Of a stretch of 7,324 nucleotides of DNA, positions 6,194 to 7,324 are shown one piece after another; the stretch's first letter is position 1; every line of letters begins with the position of its first letter. A model generated the notes under the pieces. It saw only the letters and a list, made by a program, of their open reading frames with translations, did not search any database and had not been told where the DNA came from. The position numbers and the translations under genes are program-made. The stretch spans positions 1 to 7,324 of the forward strand of contig JAHDSS010000556.1 in NCBI GenBank assembly GCA_018432565.1, given 5' to 3'. Source of the DNA: Kiritimatiellia bacterium. Lineage in GTDB: Bacteria; Verrucomicrobiota; Kiritimatiellia; CAIQIC01; Lenti-01.

Positions 6194-6328
6194 GGATTTT
6201 GCCAACACCGTCTCCCGTCCGCCGCTCATTTTTTCCGCCGGCCGGCCGGACTTCACGTCTGCCTGTGTTCCCGTCGCTTGAATCCCGGTCTCCGGTTACA
6301 CCCTGTCTCCCGCCGCCTCTCGCCGCAA

Positions 6329-7324
6329 TTACCGGCTCTCCTGAATGACGTACAGCATCAGATCCACGACGGGCTGCGCCACCAGCAGCCGCACCCGCTC
6401 CCGGGACCGGCTCTCCTCCACCAGCCCCCACTGGTTTTTCTTCACGCTGAACAGATCGCTGTCGATCCGGATCACGCCCTCGTTGTTGTCCACCGGCCCG
6501 GTGGAGATCACCCGCATGTCGCTCGGGGGATATCCCGTGACACGCTGCGGGCCCTGGGCGACATGGAACCCGATTTCCCAGTGGGAATTCGCCTTGCGCG
6601 CGTCATCCACAAAATTATACAGGCTCCATTCGCTTGAATAGGCCGTCGATTGCGGCATCCACCGCTCCGTTCGCGTCGTCCCGTCCGCCAGCTGCACCGC
6701 CACCACCTGGCCGGCAAAATCCGTCACCAGCGTCAGCCGGGTCATCCCGTCTTCAAAATGACCTGAAAATTCGTGGGCAAAAAAACTGTTGGGCGGGAAC
6801 AGGGAACAGGACAGCTTTTTTTTCGTGGAAATGCCCAGCCCAAGGAGCGTTTTAGCCTCCTCCACCGGCATCAGATAGGTCACTTTTCCCCAGAGGGTGA
6901 TGTCTTTCCAGCCCAGATCCACCCTGGGGGTTCCGCATGCCGCCAGCAGCCGGCCGGCATCGCGATGGGCCGTATCGCCTCGCCCCAGGCGGTGCTGCCA
7001 GTGCGAAGCCAGCGCCAGTTTCATGCCGGGCCGGGGCGGCACACGCGAAGGCGGCTTCCTGACGACAGGCGGCGGCGGCTCGGCCACAGGACGCGGCGTT
7101 GAGGCCGGAACCGCCGCAGGCGCCGACGGGGCCACCCGGCTGAATTCCGGCGGCACCGGTATCGCCGCTCCAACGTCGAATTCAATCCGCGCCACATTGG
7201 CCTGGCTGGTGGACGCCTTGACCCCGTTGGACAATTCCACGGTGAATATGCCGTTTTCAAACCCCAGAATCCTGCATTCGTGGACGACGCCGTTCTTGAA
7301 CGTGATGCGATGCTGCCCGGACGC
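6329..7324 (-). CDS. Hypothetical protein: small-barrel-like segment, proline-rich linker, unknown C-terminal domain (5' end beyond window)
   Basis: The frame runs uninterrupted to the window edge, so the true start lies right of 7324; the GTG at 7240 is internal. 331 residues are visible. Residues 3-49 (HRITFKNGVVHECRILGFEN onward, ending NVARIEF) look like a small five-strand barrel of the Sm/SH3 kind. Residues 54-99 are a linker with 17 prolines in about 46 residues. The C-terminal part (100-331) is a mixed domain with WKDITLWGKVTYLMPVEEA (139-157), FEDGMTRLTLVTDFAGQVVAVQL (190-212), WEIGFHVAQGPQRVTG (249-264) and IRIDSDLFSVKKNQWGLVEE (286-305). It has no membrane segment in the visible part. 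A signal peptide may lie beyond the edge; a periplasmic or secreted location would suit the linker and the secreted neighbour 147 bases downstream on the same strand. I cannot assign a function. Confidence 0.78.
   Translation of the reverse strand, partial: ASGQHRITFKNGVVHECRILGFENGIFTVELSNGVKASTSQANVARIEFDVGAAIPVPPEFSRVAPSAPAAVPASTPRPVAEPPPPVVRKPPSRVPPRPGMKLALASHWQHRLGRGDTAHRDAGRLLAACGTPRVDLGWKDITLWGKVTYLMPVEEAKTLLGLGISTKKKLSCSLFPPNSFFAHEFSGHFEDGMTRLTLVTDFAGQVVAVQLADGTTRTERWMPQSTAYSSEWSLYNFVDDARKANSHWEIGFHVAQGPQRVTGYPPSDMRVISTGPVDNNEGVIRIDSDLFSVKKNQWGLVEESRSRERVRLLVAQPVVDLMLYVIQESR

Noticed and set aside
6238..6249. 12-base palindrome of three CCGG units next to a run of six T/A
   Set aside because: It was considered as an intrinsic terminator for the gene ending at 6329. 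On the minus strand the run after the stem is A, not T, so it lacks the required U-tract.
6289..6301. GTCTCCGGTTACA, resembling a half-site of the 5165-5190 palindrome
   Set aside because: It differs by one insertion and one substitution and has no inverted partner nearby; likely chance.
5838..6431. 197-codon open frame on the minus strand
   Set aside because: It is out of frame with the signal-peptide protein, which has a ribosome binding site at the right place. This frame is G/R/A-rich and overlaps two real genes.

Overview
The window is GC-rich and densely packed. It has one tight minus-strand gene block (1-5040), one small plus-strand gene (5318-5722) and two further minus-strand genes (5798-7324). 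There are no RNA genes, insertion sequences, CRISPR arrays or phage genes. The combination of a DUF6785-type membrane protein, a stand-alone PqqD-like protein and a MacB-topology ABC transporter, with Shine-Dalgarno sites and high GC, suggests the PVC group (Planctomycetota / Verrucomicrobiota / Kiritimatiellota / Lentisphaerota). This is inferred from gene content; no marker gene is present.

Block 1 (minus strand, transcribed from about 5040 down past position 1) is almost certainly one operon. In order it holds a 292-residue protein of unknown function that appears to contain two copies of one fold, a 129-residue PqqD-like protein, a 683-residue polytopic membrane protein (DUF6785/DUF6784 type, resembling oligopeptide transporters in layout), a 491-residue FtsX/MacB-type ABC permease, and the first 68 residues of its ATPase. 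Two junctions are 4-base ATGA overlaps and one gap is 2 bases. Only the PqqD/DUF6785 junction is spaced (45 bases); it holds a GC hairpin and a strong ribosome binding site. The block looks like an uncharacterised membrane or export machine built around a PqqD-like peptide-binding domain, and it is the most interesting part of the window.

Between block 1 and the divergent OsmC-family gene lies a 277-base intergenic region. Near its exact midpoint is a perfect 26-base palindrome whose AT core gives a TATAAT on each strand. It is a good candidate for a shared operator or bidirectional promoter.

Block 2 is an OsmC/Ohr-family protein (thiol-based hydroperoxide defence family) with both conserved cysteines. 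Block 3, facing it, holds a small secreted beta-rich protein with a clear signal peptide, and a long protein that enters from beyond position 7324. The latter has a small-barrel-like N-terminal segment, a proline-rich linker and a C-terminal domain I do not recognise.
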